Part shown: positions 1 to 7,905 of the stretch, piece after piece
Numbering within the stretch: position 1 is the stretch's first letter
Layout: each line of letters opens with the position of its first letter
From: Clostridium peptidivorans
GTDB lineage: Bacteria > Bacillota > Clostridia > Clostridiales > Clostridiaceae
Assembly: GCF_900205925.1 (NCBI RefSeq)
Contig: NZ_OAOD01000004.1
Location: 62,001 to 126,000 of the forward strand
Length of the DNA: 64,000 nt
Direction: 5' to 3'
Notes under the pieces: model-generated
The model's input: only the letters and a program-made list of their open reading frames with translations
Told to the model about the DNA's origin: nothing
Database searches by the model: none
Program-made: the position numbers and the translations under genes

Positions 1-2
1 AG

Positions 3-71
3 GGAATTTACATAGGTGGATACAAGAAGCTTTTCAATTTGATAATGAAACAATTAATCAAAAGATATTAA
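3..71 (+). CDS. 3' end of an upstream gene (partial, tentative)
   Basis: The reading frame starting at base 3 is open from the window edge and stops with TAA at 69-71, giving a basic, hydrophobic tail of 22 residues. The stop lies just before the ribosome binding site of the PHP gene, as expected for an operon. The frame at base 2 is also open and runs in frame into the PHP gene, so the PHP protein could instead be N-terminally longer. No family can be assigned from this fragment. Confidence 0.35.
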   Translation, partial: GIYIGGYKKLFNLIMKQLIKRY

Positions 72-88
72 ACTATGGAGGGGATAAA

Positions 89-853
89 ATGAGTTTTAAG
101 ATTATTGCAGACTATCATACTCATACTAATATTGCAAAGGGGCATATTCCCTTATTTAATATTATTTTTGGAGAACATGCAAAAGGAAGTATTGAATCAA
201 ATGTTATAGCTGGAATAAAAAAAGGATTAAAAGAAATAGCAATAACAGACCATGGTTATAGGCATAGTACCTTCGGGATGAAACTAAATCAATATAAAGA
301 AGTACGTAAAGTAATTGATGATTTTAATAAGAGTTCATTATTGAAGGAGAATGATTTTAAGATTCTTCTTGGTATAGAATGTAATATTGTTACTAGAAAA
401 GGGGATATAGATCTTAAAGATGAAATAATTGATTACCTGGACATAATTTGTGTGGGTTATCATCCTGGAGCGGTACAAAATCCACTTTTATTGAGGAATT
501 ATACAGAAGCTGCAATTAATGCTATTAAAAAATATGAAATTACAATATTAAATCATCCATTAGAGCATGTTAATCCAGATATTATTGAAATTGGAAAGGT
601 CGCTGTTGAAAGAAATACTGCTTTAGAAATTAACAGATCTCATAGGAATATGGATATTGAAACAATAAAAAAGTTAAAGAACATGGGCGTTAAATTTTCA
701 TTGGGAAGTGATGCACACAAATCGGAGGATGTAGGGGATTTTGGTAAAGCATATAATATTGCAGTTGAGGCAGGTCTCACAGATGATGATATTGTTAATG
801 CTGATGGAGATGCACATAAATTAATGAAATTATTAAGAGATTGGGTTCGGTAG
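89..853 (+). CDS. PHP-domain phosphoesterase (YcdX/HisK-like)
   Basis: The 254-aa protein is a single polymerase-and-histidinol-phosphatase (PHP) domain, a TIM-barrel-like metal hydrolase of the cytoplasm. Visible metal-site motifs are H10-T-H12 near the N-terminus, D54-H55, E97, H125, H156, and D208-A-H210 near the C-terminus, in the order expected for stand-alone YcdX-like phosphatases. The length fits that group and there is no polymerase domain. ATG 89 is preceded by GGAGGGG at good spacing, although the same frame stays open upstream to the window edge. The physiological substrate cannot be told from sequence; histidinol phosphate is one option, but no his genes are nearby. Confidence 0.88.
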   Translation: MSFKIIADYHTHTNIAKGHIPLFNIIFGEHAKGSIESNVIAGIKKGLKEIAITDHGYRHSTFGMKLNQYKEVRKVIDDFNKSSLLKENDFKILLGIECNIVTRKGDIDLKDEIIDYLDIICVGYHPGAVQNPLLLRNYTEAAINAIKKYEITILNHPLEHVNPDIIEIGKVAVERNTALEINRSHRNMDIETIKKLKNMGVKFSLGSDAHKSEDVGDFGKAYNIAVEAGLTDDDIVNADGDAHKLMKLLRDWVR

Positions 854-1011
854 TGGTAACGGATTGCAACATATTTATTTTATGTATAAAGAATTGTAGA
901 ACATTGGAGAACTTGGATAAAATGTGTTCAAAGAATGTTTAATATAAATGTTTATTGCATATACTACAATTATTAAAATAAAGTAAAAAAAGAAGAAATT
1001 AGGTGATTTAA

Positions 1012-1524
1012 ATGATATACATATATAATTGTTTTGGAGGAACCCACTCGTCTATTCTAGCAATTGCTTATCACTTAAAAATGCTAGATGAAACTCGAGA
1101 ACCAACTAAGGATGAAATATTGAAATTACCTAACTTTAATAAGTTAGTATATGGAAATCGTGGAGAACTTTTTTATTATGGAAGTGATAAAGATGGGAAC
1201 GAAGTCTATGTTGTAGGCAGGGGACGTTCAAAGGTTTTAATTCCAGGATTATATAATTTAGCTTCTATGCTACATAAACAAAATCTATTAAATGAGAAAA
1301 TTATATTTTCCAATACGTCGCCAACTGTTCCATTACCAATGACATTTGGTGGATTATTTTCTAGGTGGTTAAAAATTGATTTTATAGGAGTGCCCTTGCT
1401 TGTAAAGGGAGCAAAACAATCATACAAGGACGTTATAAAACTTGTAAATCACACAAAGAAAGCAGCAGAGGAAGATAAGTCAGGGGTTATTATTTTAGAT
1501 AATAAGGAATTTAAGAAAAAATGA
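1012..1524 (+). CDS. DUF3189 family protein
   Basis: A 170-aa soluble protein that I recognise as the DUF3189 family, mostly seen in Clostridia and related spore formers. It opens with a short hydrophobic strand followed by CFGGTHSS (residues 7-14), a glycine/serine-rich loop reminiscent of a nucleotide-binding turn. It has no signal peptide or membrane segment. The ATG follows AGGTGA at suitable spacing. It appears monocistronic, with a weak hairpin just downstream. Function is unknown; the loop-after-first-strand layout hints at phosphate or nucleotide binding, but that is only inference. Confidence 0.75.
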   Translation: MIYIYNCFGGTHSSILAIAYHLKMLDETREPTKDEILKLPNFNKLVYGNRGELFYYGSDKDGNEVYVVGRGRSKVLIPGLYNLASMLHKQNLLNEKIIFSNTSPTVPLPMTFGGLFSRWLKIDFIGVPLLVKGAKQSYKDVIKLVNHTKKAAEEDKSGVIILDNKEFKKK

Positions 1525-1542
1525 TTTTTAACTGTTATAGGG

Positions 1543-1576
1543 GTTATATCAACTAAAAGCTGATATAAATTTTTAT
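1543..1576 (+). terminator. Possible terminator after DUF3189 gene
   Basis: TTATATCA and TGATATAA form an 8-bp stem with a 9-base loop, followed by ATTTTTAT. The stem has few GC pairs, so it is a weak candidate. Confidence 0.4.
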
Positions 1577-1641
1577 CTCAAAACGGAAAAGTAATTGATA
1601 CCTTTATGCCCTATGAAATTATTACAATTGGAGAGATTTAA
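1564..1641 (+). pseudogene. Possible remnant of a glycosidase C-terminus
   Basis: A 25-codon open stretch with no start codon encodes NGKVIDTFMPYEIITIGEI before TAA. The MPYEI-T-I ending resembles C-termini of GH38-type alpha-mannosidases and some other glycosidases (from memory, not searched). No further glycosidase sequence is visible, so it may be a decayed gene end or chance. Confidence 0.18.
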
Positions 1642-1663
1642 GAAAAGCACCCCAGGGGTGCTT
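1633..1663 (-). terminator. Terminator of the 2H phosphoesterase gene
   Basis: AAGCACCCC/GGGGTGCTT forms a 9-bp GC-rich stem overlapping the stop codon. Read on the minus strand it is followed by a T-rich run (TTTTCTTAAAT), which fits intrinsic termination of the minus-strand gene. Confidence 0.65.
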
Positions 1664-2189
1664 ACATTAATTGGTATTCTTTATATGATTCCCACTTATA
1701 ATTTCCCCATTTAAGTATGGTGATGTTATCAAAATAGGTGTCAAATTGAGGATTAAAGTTGCTTATATAATTCCAAATGGAATCATATTTTTCTCTAGGA
1801 ATACGTGTAACTATGGTGGCATGGAATGTCTTTCCCTTACCATCATTTCTTTTCCATTCAAGCCAAGGCAAAGTTTTTAACTCGTCTATAAAAGCATTAT
1901 GAACTTTTAAACCATTACTAGACATATTTATATCCATAAAAATTGTATCTGTTCTAAAATGATTGATGCCATCTATTTTCATAGGTTCTTTCTTATTATT
2001 AGTTACAAAGTTTTTGATAACAGTTTCAATTTCATTGATTTTATCAGTTTCAAAGGGAGCTTTTATGGTGAAGTGTCCAGGAAGCTTTTGTCTTTTTACA
2101 TTAAATTTAGAACAAACATCAGTTACTAATTTTTCATGATAGTTTAAAGATTCTCCCTTAAGTAAACAAACAATAACATATCTATCCAT
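1662..2189 (-). CDS. 2H phosphoesterase / 2'-5' RNA ligase family protein
   Basis: A 175-aa protein of the two-histidine (2H) phosphoesterase superfamily, which includes the LigT/ThpR RNA ligases and 2',3'-cyclic phosphodiesterases. The two signature tetrapeptides are present: HFTI near residue 39 and HATI near residue 123, each supplying the catalytic His and Thr. The spacing of about 84 residues fits the bilobal fold. I chose the ATG at 2189 because GGAGGGTG sits 6 bases upstream; an in-frame GTG at 2195 lies inside that ribosome binding site. It is a stand-alone minus-strand gene. Whether it acts on RNA ends or on a small cyclic phosphodiester cannot be told. Confidence 0.85.
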   Translation of the reverse strand: MDRYVIVCLLKGESLNYHEKLVTDVCSKFNVKRQKLPGHFTIKAPFETDKINEIETVIKNFVTNNKKEPMKIDGINHFRTDTIFMDINMSSNGLKVHNAFIDELKTLPWLEWKRNDGKGKTFHATIVTRIPREKYDSIWNYISNFNPQFDTYFDNITILKWGNYKWESYKEYQLM

Positions 2190-2351
2190 GATCACCCTCC
2201 AATTACTTTACTTAATAGTTAGTGATGAATAATTAATAATTTTAGTGTTTGCAATACCTAGTCTAATTATGATGATTATATTTTAAATATTGGAATTTCG
2301 CTAGTTAAATATGTTAAAATATAAATTAATAATACTAAAGGAGAAAATATT

Positions 2352-2366
2352 ATGCGACGACCTTGA
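2352..2366 (+). other. Candidate leader peptide (4 codons) upstream of MFS gene
   Basis: AAAGGAG is followed by ATG CGA CGA CCT TGA, a start-to-stop mini-ORF encoding M-R-R-P with two rare CGA codons. It lies about 150 bases before the exporter start. Short leader peptides of this sort control some antibiotic-efflux genes by ribosome stalling. A promoter-like TTAAAATAT lies upstream. It is small enough to be chance. Confidence 0.3.
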
Positions 2367-2398
2367 TACGCCATGGTAAAAATTCATTTTTAAAGGGA

Positions 2399-2460
2399 AC
2401 ATCTCAGTTTACTGAGATATGCTGATTTATAACAAAATTAGAAATCGTTATAAGTCATGA
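2399..2460 (+). repeat. Dispersed CATCTCA/TGAGAT hairpin repeat (copy 1)
   Basis: ACATCTCAG...CTGAGATATGCTGATTTATAAC matches, in inverted orientation, the tandem array at 22688-22946 and, in the same orientation, the single copy at 36781-36850. It has a short hairpin and an AT-rich half-palindrome. The rest of the 2190-2518 gap holds only promoter-like sequence and the short hairpin CCTTTTAAAAGG followed by T6 (2470-2487), which could act as an attenuator for the MFS gene. Confidence 0.7.
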
Positions 2461-2518
2461 AAAAATTAGCCTTTTAAAAGGTTTTTTATGCTGCAAAAAA
2501 ATAGTGAGGTGTATCAAG

Positions 2519-3658
2519 GTGAAAAATAAAAATTTATATATAATGTATGCCATATCCTTTCTACATGGGTTGGTGTTTTATGGTCCTGTGGCAACTTTGT
2601 TTCGTCAAAGCAGAGGACTTACGCTTTCAGAAATATTTTTGCTTGAAAGCACATTAATGATGCTTATGATAGCTTTTGAAGTGCCTTGGGGATATTTTGC
2701 TGATAGGTTTGGGTATAAAAAGACTCTTTCTATAGCATACTTCTTATTTTTATTATCCAAAATAGTATTTTACATGTCCCGTAGCTTTATAGGATTTTTA
2801 ATAGAAGCAGTGATAGCTGCTTTAGCTATATCAGGAGTTTCAGGCTGTGATTCTGCTTTTATTTATGAGTCTAATAAAGAAGAAGCAGAAAAGTCCTTTG
2901 GAAAATATAGTGCGTTTAGTAGCGCGGGATTTTTGATAGGAGCATTTTTATCTACATTTATGATAGATGTATCTCTAGACATTCCGGTAATTTTAACTAT
3001 AATACCTTATGCTATAGCCTTTTTACTTATATTTTTTGTGAAAGACGTGAAGTACGTAGGAAACGGTATAAATATGAAGGATAGTTTCAAATGTGCATTT
3101 AGCGAAAAAAATATATTTTTATTTATAATGTCTCTGGCACTTTTAGGAGAGGTGGCAAGAGCACTATGTGTATTTTTAAATCAACTTAAATACATTGAGG
3201 TAGGCATAAACTTAAAGTATTTTGGTATACTTACTGCAATGCTTCAAATAGTAGGGCTTGCATCTTTAAAAACTTATAAGATAAGTGAAAGGTTTGGACA
3301 GGAGAAGGTTATAAAAATAATATTTATATTAGTGGCTGTAAATACTTTTATATTAGCATATACCTCTAGCTATATAATTACAGTTTTAGCCCTTATATTC
3401 ATACAGGGAGCATTTGTGCTATCAAATCCGTTGAGTATGGATATTCAAAATAAATCGGTAACTACAGATAATAGAGCAACAATTTTATCTATATATGCAA
3501 TGACAGCCGATATAATAAATTCTGCTATCAATATAGCAGTTGGGAAAGCTACAAATGTTTCTCTTAAATTTACCTTTGTATTTTGTGGAGCTTTAATTAT
3601 AGTAGGATTTATTTTTGTTTCTGTGTACTTTAAAAAGGAAACAGTTCGCAGAAATTGA
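2519..3658 (+). CDS. MFS transporter
   Basis: A 379-aa major facilitator superfamily permease with about 12 hydrophobic segments. The MFS motif A loop between TM2 and TM3 reads GYFADRFGYKKT near residues 58-69. It is probably an exporter, by similarity to clostridial drug/macrolide efflux proteins of this length, but the substrate is unknown. I chose GTG 2519 because GAGGTG lies 8 bases upstream; the earlier in-frame GTG at 2504 has no ribosome binding site. The long upstream region with a mini-ORF and hairpins suggests possible attenuation control. Confidence 0.85.
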   Translation: MKNKNLYIMYAISFLHGLVFYGPVATLFRQSRGLTLSEIFLLESTLMMLMIAFEVPWGYFADRFGYKKTLSIAYFLFLLSKIVFYMSRSFIGFLIEAVIAALAISGVSGCDSAFIYESNKEEAEKSFGKYSAFSSAGFLIGAFLSTFMIDVSLDIPVILTIIPYAIAFLLIFFVKDVKYVGNGINMKDSFKCAFSEKNIFLFIMSLALLGEVARALCVFLNQLKYIEVGINLKYFGILTAMLQIVGLASLKTYKISERFGQEKVIKIIFILVAVNTFILAYTSSYIITVLALIFIQGAFVLSNPLSMDIQNKSVTTDNRATILSIYAMTADIINSAINIAVGKATNVSLKFTFVFCGALIIVGFIFVSVYFKKETVRRN

Positions 3659-3708
3659 TAGGTGCTGATTTTTAGCTAGATCCTGCAAGGAAATATATCA
3701 ATAAATTG

Positions 3709-3735
3709 ATAAAGTCAGCCATATGGCTGACTTTA
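3709..3735 (+). terminator. Hairpin after MFS gene
   Basis: AAAGTCAGCC/GGCTGACTTT is a perfect 10-bp palindromic stem between the MFS and chrA genes. There is only a short T run, so termination is plausible but not certain. Confidence 0.45.
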
Positions 3736-3778
3736 AACAGTGATTATTATCTATTATTTATAAAATTGAGGTGATAAC

Positions 3779-4318
3779 ATGAAAAAATTTTTACAAATGT
3801 TTATAAGCTTCTTCAAAATAGGAGCTTTTACCTTTGGTGGGGGGTATGCCATGATCCCACTCATTGAAGAAGAAGTAGTTAATAACAAAAAGTGGATATC
3901 AAAAGAGGAATTTGTGGATATCGTAGTTATTTCACAATCCTTTCCCGGAGCTTTAGCAGTAAATACTTCAATATTTATAGGATATAAAATAAATGGTATT
4001 TTAGGAGCTGTTATGGCACTGCTTGGAACAGTCATTCCCTCATTTATAATAATACTTTTAATAGCTTCAGTTTTTATGCAGTTTAGAAATAATTATTATG
4101 TTGAACAAGTTTTTAAAGGTATAAATGGTGCAGTGCCAGTACTTGTGTTAATTGCAATATTAAGCATTTCAAAGTCAGTAAAAAAGAGCTACTTAAATTT
4201 TGGCATAGTTATAGTTGCATTAATATTGCTTCAAGTTCTAAATGTTAATCCTGTGGTTGTAATCATTCTTTCAGGGATTTTTGGGGTTATCTATTATAGA
4301 GAGAAGGTGGAAGAATGA
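3779..4318 (+). CDS. chrA: Chromate transporter, first half
   Basis: A 179-aa integral membrane protein of the CHR (ChrA) family, short-chain type. The family motif FGGGYAMIPL is near residues 20-29, followed by the conserved EFVD and SQSFPGA stretch. Short ChrA proteins come in pairs that together equal one full-length 10-12 TM transporter, and the partner follows immediately with a 4-base ATGA overlap. GAGGTGA precedes the start. Family members export chromate by proton symport or antiport; in an anaerobe the natural substrate may be a different oxyanion. Confidence 0.9.
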   Translation: MKKFLQMFISFFKIGAFTFGGGYAMIPLIEEEVVNNKKWISKEEFVDIVVISQSFPGALAVNTSIFIGYKINGILGAVMALLGTVIPSFIIILLIASVFMQFRNNYYVEQVFKGINGAVPVLVLIAILSISKSVKKSYLNFGIVIVALILLQVLNVNPVVVIILSGIFGVIYYREKVEE

Positions 4319-4836
4319 ATATTATATTACAGCTTTTTTTATCCTTCTTAAAGATAGGAGCTTTTAGCTTTGGTGGAGGATATGCCATGCTTCCACTTAT
4401 TGAAAGGGAAATAGTTAAAAATCATAATTGGATTAATTATAGGGAGTTTACAGATATAATAGGCATTTCACAAATGACTCCAGGACCAATTGCTATAAAT
4501 TCTGCAACATTTGTAGGATATAAAGTAGGAGGTGTTTTAGGAAGCGTGGCAGCATCCATAGGTGTGGTTACAATATCATTTATATTGGTATCCATTGCCA
4601 CCCATTACATAATGAAGTTTAAAGAATCTAAGGCTATAAAATCAGCTTTTATGGGAATGAGACCAGCACTTATAGCGCTTATTTTATCAGCATTTTGGTC
4701 ACTAGCTAAGACGTCTTATGTTGATATCAAAAGCGTAGTAATAGGTATCTTGACTTTAGTAATGCTATTATCTAAAAAAATACATCCAATTATGGTAATT
4801 GTAATATCAGGTATACTAGGAGTAATATTATATTAG
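4315..4836 (+). CDS. chrA: Chromate transporter, second half
   Basis: The 173-aa partner of the upstream CHR half, translationally coupled by the ATGA overlap. It repeats the same architecture: FGGGYAMLPL near residues 19-28, then EFTDIIGISQMTPGP, where the TPGP motif distinguishes this half from the first (SFPGA). The two halves are clearly homologous, an antiparallel-repeat pair that likely forms a heterodimer in the membrane. The gene ends just before the promoter of the Mn2+ riboswitch. Confidence 0.9.
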   Translation: MNIILQLFLSFLKIGAFSFGGGYAMLPLIEREIVKNHNWINYREFTDIIGISQMTPGPIAINSATFVGYKVGGVLGSVAASIGVVTISFILVSIATHYIMKFKESKAIKSAFMGMRPALIALILSAFWSLAKTSYVDIKSVVIGILTLVMLLSKKIHPIMVIVISGILGVILY

Positions 4837-4856
4837 AAAATCTTCACAAAAATTTC

Positions 4857-4885
4857 TTGTATGTGGAAAAACTCTATGATATAAT
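4857..4885 (+). promoter_or_regulatory. SigmaA promoter of the riboswitch-ATPase unit
   Basis: -35 TTGTAT (4857-4862), a 17-base spacer and -10 TATAAT (4880-4885) lie directly upstream of the riboswitch, putting the transcript start near the base of P1. Confidence 0.75.
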
Positions 4886-4890
4886 TACCT

Positions 4891-4983
4891 TTGCAAAGGG
4901 GAGTAGCAATTATTTAACTATTCGTCATCTCGGTAAGATTTACCCGGATAGTTATTCTCCAAAAGAGTTAGCAAGACCTTTGC
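4891..4983 (+). promoter_or_regulatory. yybP-ykoY manganese riboswitch
   Basis: The element has the yybP-ykoY hallmarks: P1 strands GCAAAGG (4893-4899) and CCTTTGC (4977-4983), the AAAGGGGAGTAGC entry motif, an internal GTCATCTCGG...CCGG helix, and AGCAAGACCTTTGC at the exit. This class binds Mn2+ and turns on Mn2+ exporters. The 3' P1 strand is shared with the following terminator stem, so ligand binding would prevent termination and allow expression of the P-type ATPase downstream. Confidence 0.9.
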
Positions 4984-5019
4984 TCTATTTGTGCACAAGA
5001 TAGAGCAAAGGTCTTTTTT
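4975..5019 (+). terminator. Riboswitch expression-platform terminator
   Basis: GACCTTTGCTCTAT pairs with ATAGAGCAAAGGTC (14 bp), followed by T6. The 5' arm overlaps the P1 3' strand of the aptamer, the classic mutually exclusive arrangement. Confidence 0.9.
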
Positions 5020-5080
5020 ATTAATTTTTTTTAATAAATAAAATCTTGAAGACAAATAATAATATATGAGGTGAAGCAGA

Positions 5081-7750
5081 ATGTGGTTTGAAAAAAGTAA
5101 TGAAGAGGTACTTAAAGAGCTTTCTACAGATCAGCATGTTGGTCTTACTTCGGAAGAAGTAGAATCAAGAAAAGAAAAGTATGGACTAAATATGCTTGAA
5201 GGTAAAAAGCCAAAAACAATGCTGAGAATGTTCTTTGAACAATTAAACGATCCAATGATTTTTATCTTACTAGGCGCCGCATTAATTTCTGGATTCATGG
5301 GAGAAGTAAGCGATGCAATTATAATTGCAGTAGTTATTATTCTTAATGCTGTTATAGGAATCATACAAGAATCTAAAGCTGAAAAGGCATTGGACGCATT
5401 AAAGAAGATGTCTACGCCTAAAGCTGTAGTAAAAAGAGATGGTGAATTAAAGGAAATAGCTTCAGAAGAATTAGTTCCTGGAGATGTAGTAATACTTGAT
5501 GCTGGTAGATATATCCCATGCGATTTAAGACTTGTAGAAACAGCAAATCTTCAAATTGAAGAATCAGCTTTAACTGGAGAGTCAGTTCCAGTAGATAAGA
5601 ATGCTAATTTAAAATTTGACACTAGTGAAATACCACTAGGAGATCAAAAGAATATGGCATTTATGTCTACTCTTGTAACCTATGGTAGAGGGGTTGGTAT
5701 AGCAGTTGGTACTGGTATGTCAACTGAAATAGGTAAAATAGCAAAATTGCTTGATGAACAAGAAAATGAACAAACTCCACTACAAAAGAAACTTGCAGAG
5801 CTTAGTAAAACATTAGGTTTTGGAGCTCTTGGAATATGTGTTGTAATGTTTATAGTTGCCATAATTCAAAAAAGAGACTTTTTTGAAATGTTTTTAACAG
5901 CTATAAGTTTAGCAGTAGCTGCGATACCAGAAGGACTTCCAGCTATAGTTACCATAGTTTTAGCTATGGGCGTTCAAAAGATGATAAAAGAAAATGCTAT
6001 AATAAGAAAACTTCCAGCAGTAGAAACTTTAGGTGCAGTTACTGTAATATGTTCGGATAAAACAGGTACACTTACTCAAAATAAGATGACTGTAACTAAG
6101 TTTTACGGAGATAATGTTTTAGGAAACATAAACGATTTAGATATAAAAAATTCAGTTCAAAAATTATTATTAGAAAATATAGTATTATGTAATGATGCAA
6201 CTTATAGTGAAGAATCAAAAACAGGAGATCCAACAGAAATAGCTTTACTTGAAGCTGGTGTAAAGTATGATTTGTTTAAAAAGGGATTAAATGAAGATCA
6301 TAAAAGAGTAAACGAAATTCCTTTTGATTCAGATAGAAAACTTATGACCACAGTAAATAAGTATAATGATAAATTTTATGTAATGACAAAGGGAGCTACA
6401 GATAATTTAATTAATCTTTGTAATAAGGCATATATAAATGGAGAAGTAGTTTCATTAACAGATGAAATTAAAGATAACATAAATAAAGCTTCCTTAAGTA
6501 TGTCAAATGATGCATTAAGAGTTTTAGGATCAGCATATAAAATATTAGACTCTGAAGCTATAAATATTGATAGTTTAGAAAGTGATCTTATATTTATAGG
6601 ACTTGTGGGAATGATAGATCCACCAAGAGAAGAGGTTAAAGATTCTATCGCTGAAACTAAAAAATCAGGAATTATAACTGTAATGATTACTGGTGACCAT
6701 AAAAACACTGCTTTTGCAATAGCTAAGGAACTTGGAATTGCAGAAAGAGAAGATCAGGCAATATTTGGAGCAGAGCTTGATAAAATGAGTGATGAAGATC
6801 TTGCTCGTAGAGTTAAAGATTTAAGGGTATTTGCTAGAGTATCTCCTGAGCATAAAGTTAGAATAGTTAAGGCATTTAAATCTAATGGAAATATAGTTTC
6901 TATGACAGGTGACGGTGTTAATGATGCTCCATCACTTAAGATGGCAGACATTGGAGTTGCTATGGGTATTACAGGTACAGACGTTGCTAAAGGTGCAGCA
7001 GATATGGTACTTACAGATGATAACTTCTCAACTATAGTTTCTGCTATTAAAGAAGGTAGAAATATATTTAACAATATAAAGAAATCTATAGTATTCTTAC
7101 TTTCTTGTAATATAGGTGAAATTGTAGCATTATTCTTTGCAATATTATTTGGATGGGCGACACCGCTAAAACCAATACATTTATTATGGGTTAACTTAGT
7201 TACAGATAGTTTTCCAGCATTATCCCTTGGTGCAGATCCAGGAGATCCTGATGTTATGAAGGAAAAGCCAAGAGACCCTGAAGCTAGTTTGTTTGCTGGA
7301 GGAACAGGTTATTTCTTAGTACTAAATGGATTACTCATTGGTATATTAACTTTAGCTGCATTTATAGTTGGAATTAAGGTATATACTGGAGATACAAACT
7401 TATTCCCATTATTCCCTAAGGGTAATGTATCTGATGAAGCTTTAAAACATGCACAAACAATGGCTTTTGTTGTGTTAAGTGTATCACAGTTATTCCACTC
7501 ATTTAACTTAAGGCACCCAAGAAAGTCTATATTCCAGGTTGGAATATTTACTAATAAATACTTATTAGCTTCTGTATTATTTGGAATATTCCTTTCAGAT
7601 GTTGTAATTACAGTACCATTTTTAGCTAATATATTTGATGTTTGGGACTTAAATCCAAGAGATTGGATGATGGTAGGAATACTTTCAGTAATTCCGCTTG
7701 TAGTAAATGAAATAGCAAAAATATTCTTAAGAGCAAGAGACAACGCTTAA
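5081..7750 (+). CDS. Cation-transporting P-type ATPase (Ca2+/Mn2+ type)
   Basis: An 889-aa P2-type ATPase of the PacL/YloB kind. It has the N-terminal cation-ATPase domain, TGES actuator loop, ion-binding helix motif around AAIPEGLPA, phosphorylation site DKTGTLT with Asp326, hinge motif GDGVNDAP, and a C-terminal six-helix block. Length and motifs are complete. Such pumps are usually annotated as calcium exporters, but the Mn2+ riboswitch in its leader argues that here the job is efflux of excess Mn2+ (inference from regulation). The start follows GAGGTGAAG. A strong terminator ends the unit, so it is monocistronic. Confidence 0.95.
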   Translation: MWFEKSNEEVLKELSTDQHVGLTSEEVESRKEKYGLNMLEGKKPKTMLRMFFEQLNDPMIFILLGAALISGFMGEVSDAIIIAVVIILNAVIGIIQESKAEKALDALKKMSTPKAVVKRDGELKEIASEELVPGDVVILDAGRYIPCDLRLVETANLQIEESALTGESVPVDKNANLKFDTSEIPLGDQKNMAFMSTLVTYGRGVGIAVGTGMSTEIGKIAKLLDEQENEQTPLQKKLAELSKTLGFGALGICVVMFIVAIIQKRDFFEMFLTAISLAVAAIPEGLPAIVTIVLAMGVQKMIKENAIIRKLPAVETLGAVTVICSDKTGTLTQNKMTVTKFYGDNVLGNINDLDIKNSVQKLLLENIVLCNDATYSEESKTGDPTEIALLEAGVKYDLFKKGLNEDHKRVNEIPFDSDRKLMTTVNKYNDKFYVMTKGATDNLINLCNKAYINGEVVSLTDEIKDNINKASLSMSNDALRVLGSAYKILDSEAINIDSLESDLIFIGLVGMIDPPREEVKDSIAETKKSGIITVMITGDHKNTAFAIAKELGIAEREDQAIFGAELDKMSDEDLARRVKDLRVFARVSPEHKVRIVKAFKSNGNIVSMTGDGVNDAPSLKMADIGVAMGITGTDVAKGAADMVLTDDNFSTIVSAIKEGRNIFNNIKKSIVFLLSCNIGEIVALFFAILFGWATPLKPIHLLWVNLVTDSFPALSLGADPGDPDVMKEKPRDPEASLFAGGTGYFLVLNGLLIGILTLAAFIVGIKVYTGDTNLFPLFPKGNVSDEALKHAQTMAFVVLSVSQLFHSFNLRHPRKSIFQVGIFTNKYLLASVLFGIFLSDVVITVPFLANIFDVWDLNPRDWMMVGILSVIPLVVNEIAKIFLRARDNA

Positions 7751-7753
7751 AAA

Positions 7754-7797
7754 ATAAGAGGTATTATCTTTTTAGATAATACCTCTTATTTTTTTAT
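7754..7797 (+). terminator. Terminator after P-type ATPase
   Basis: ATAAGAGGTATTATCT/AGATAATACCTCTTAT gives a 16-bp perfect stem followed by T7. Confidence 0.92.
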
Positions 7798-7905
7798 GCT
7801 AAGTAATAGAAATAATTAATTATTCTATTAAATCCCAGATATAGGCTATAATAATTGGCATTTTAGTCAATAATAGAAGTAAAGTAAAATTAAAGGAGGT
7901 AAACT

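Noticed and set aside
7309..7743. Antisense ORF of 144 codons opposite the P-type ATPase
   Set aside because: It mirrors the third-base pattern of the ATPase gene, has no ribosome binding site and no recognisable domain; the same applies to the other long antisense frames, for example 10084-10518 and 14623-15210.
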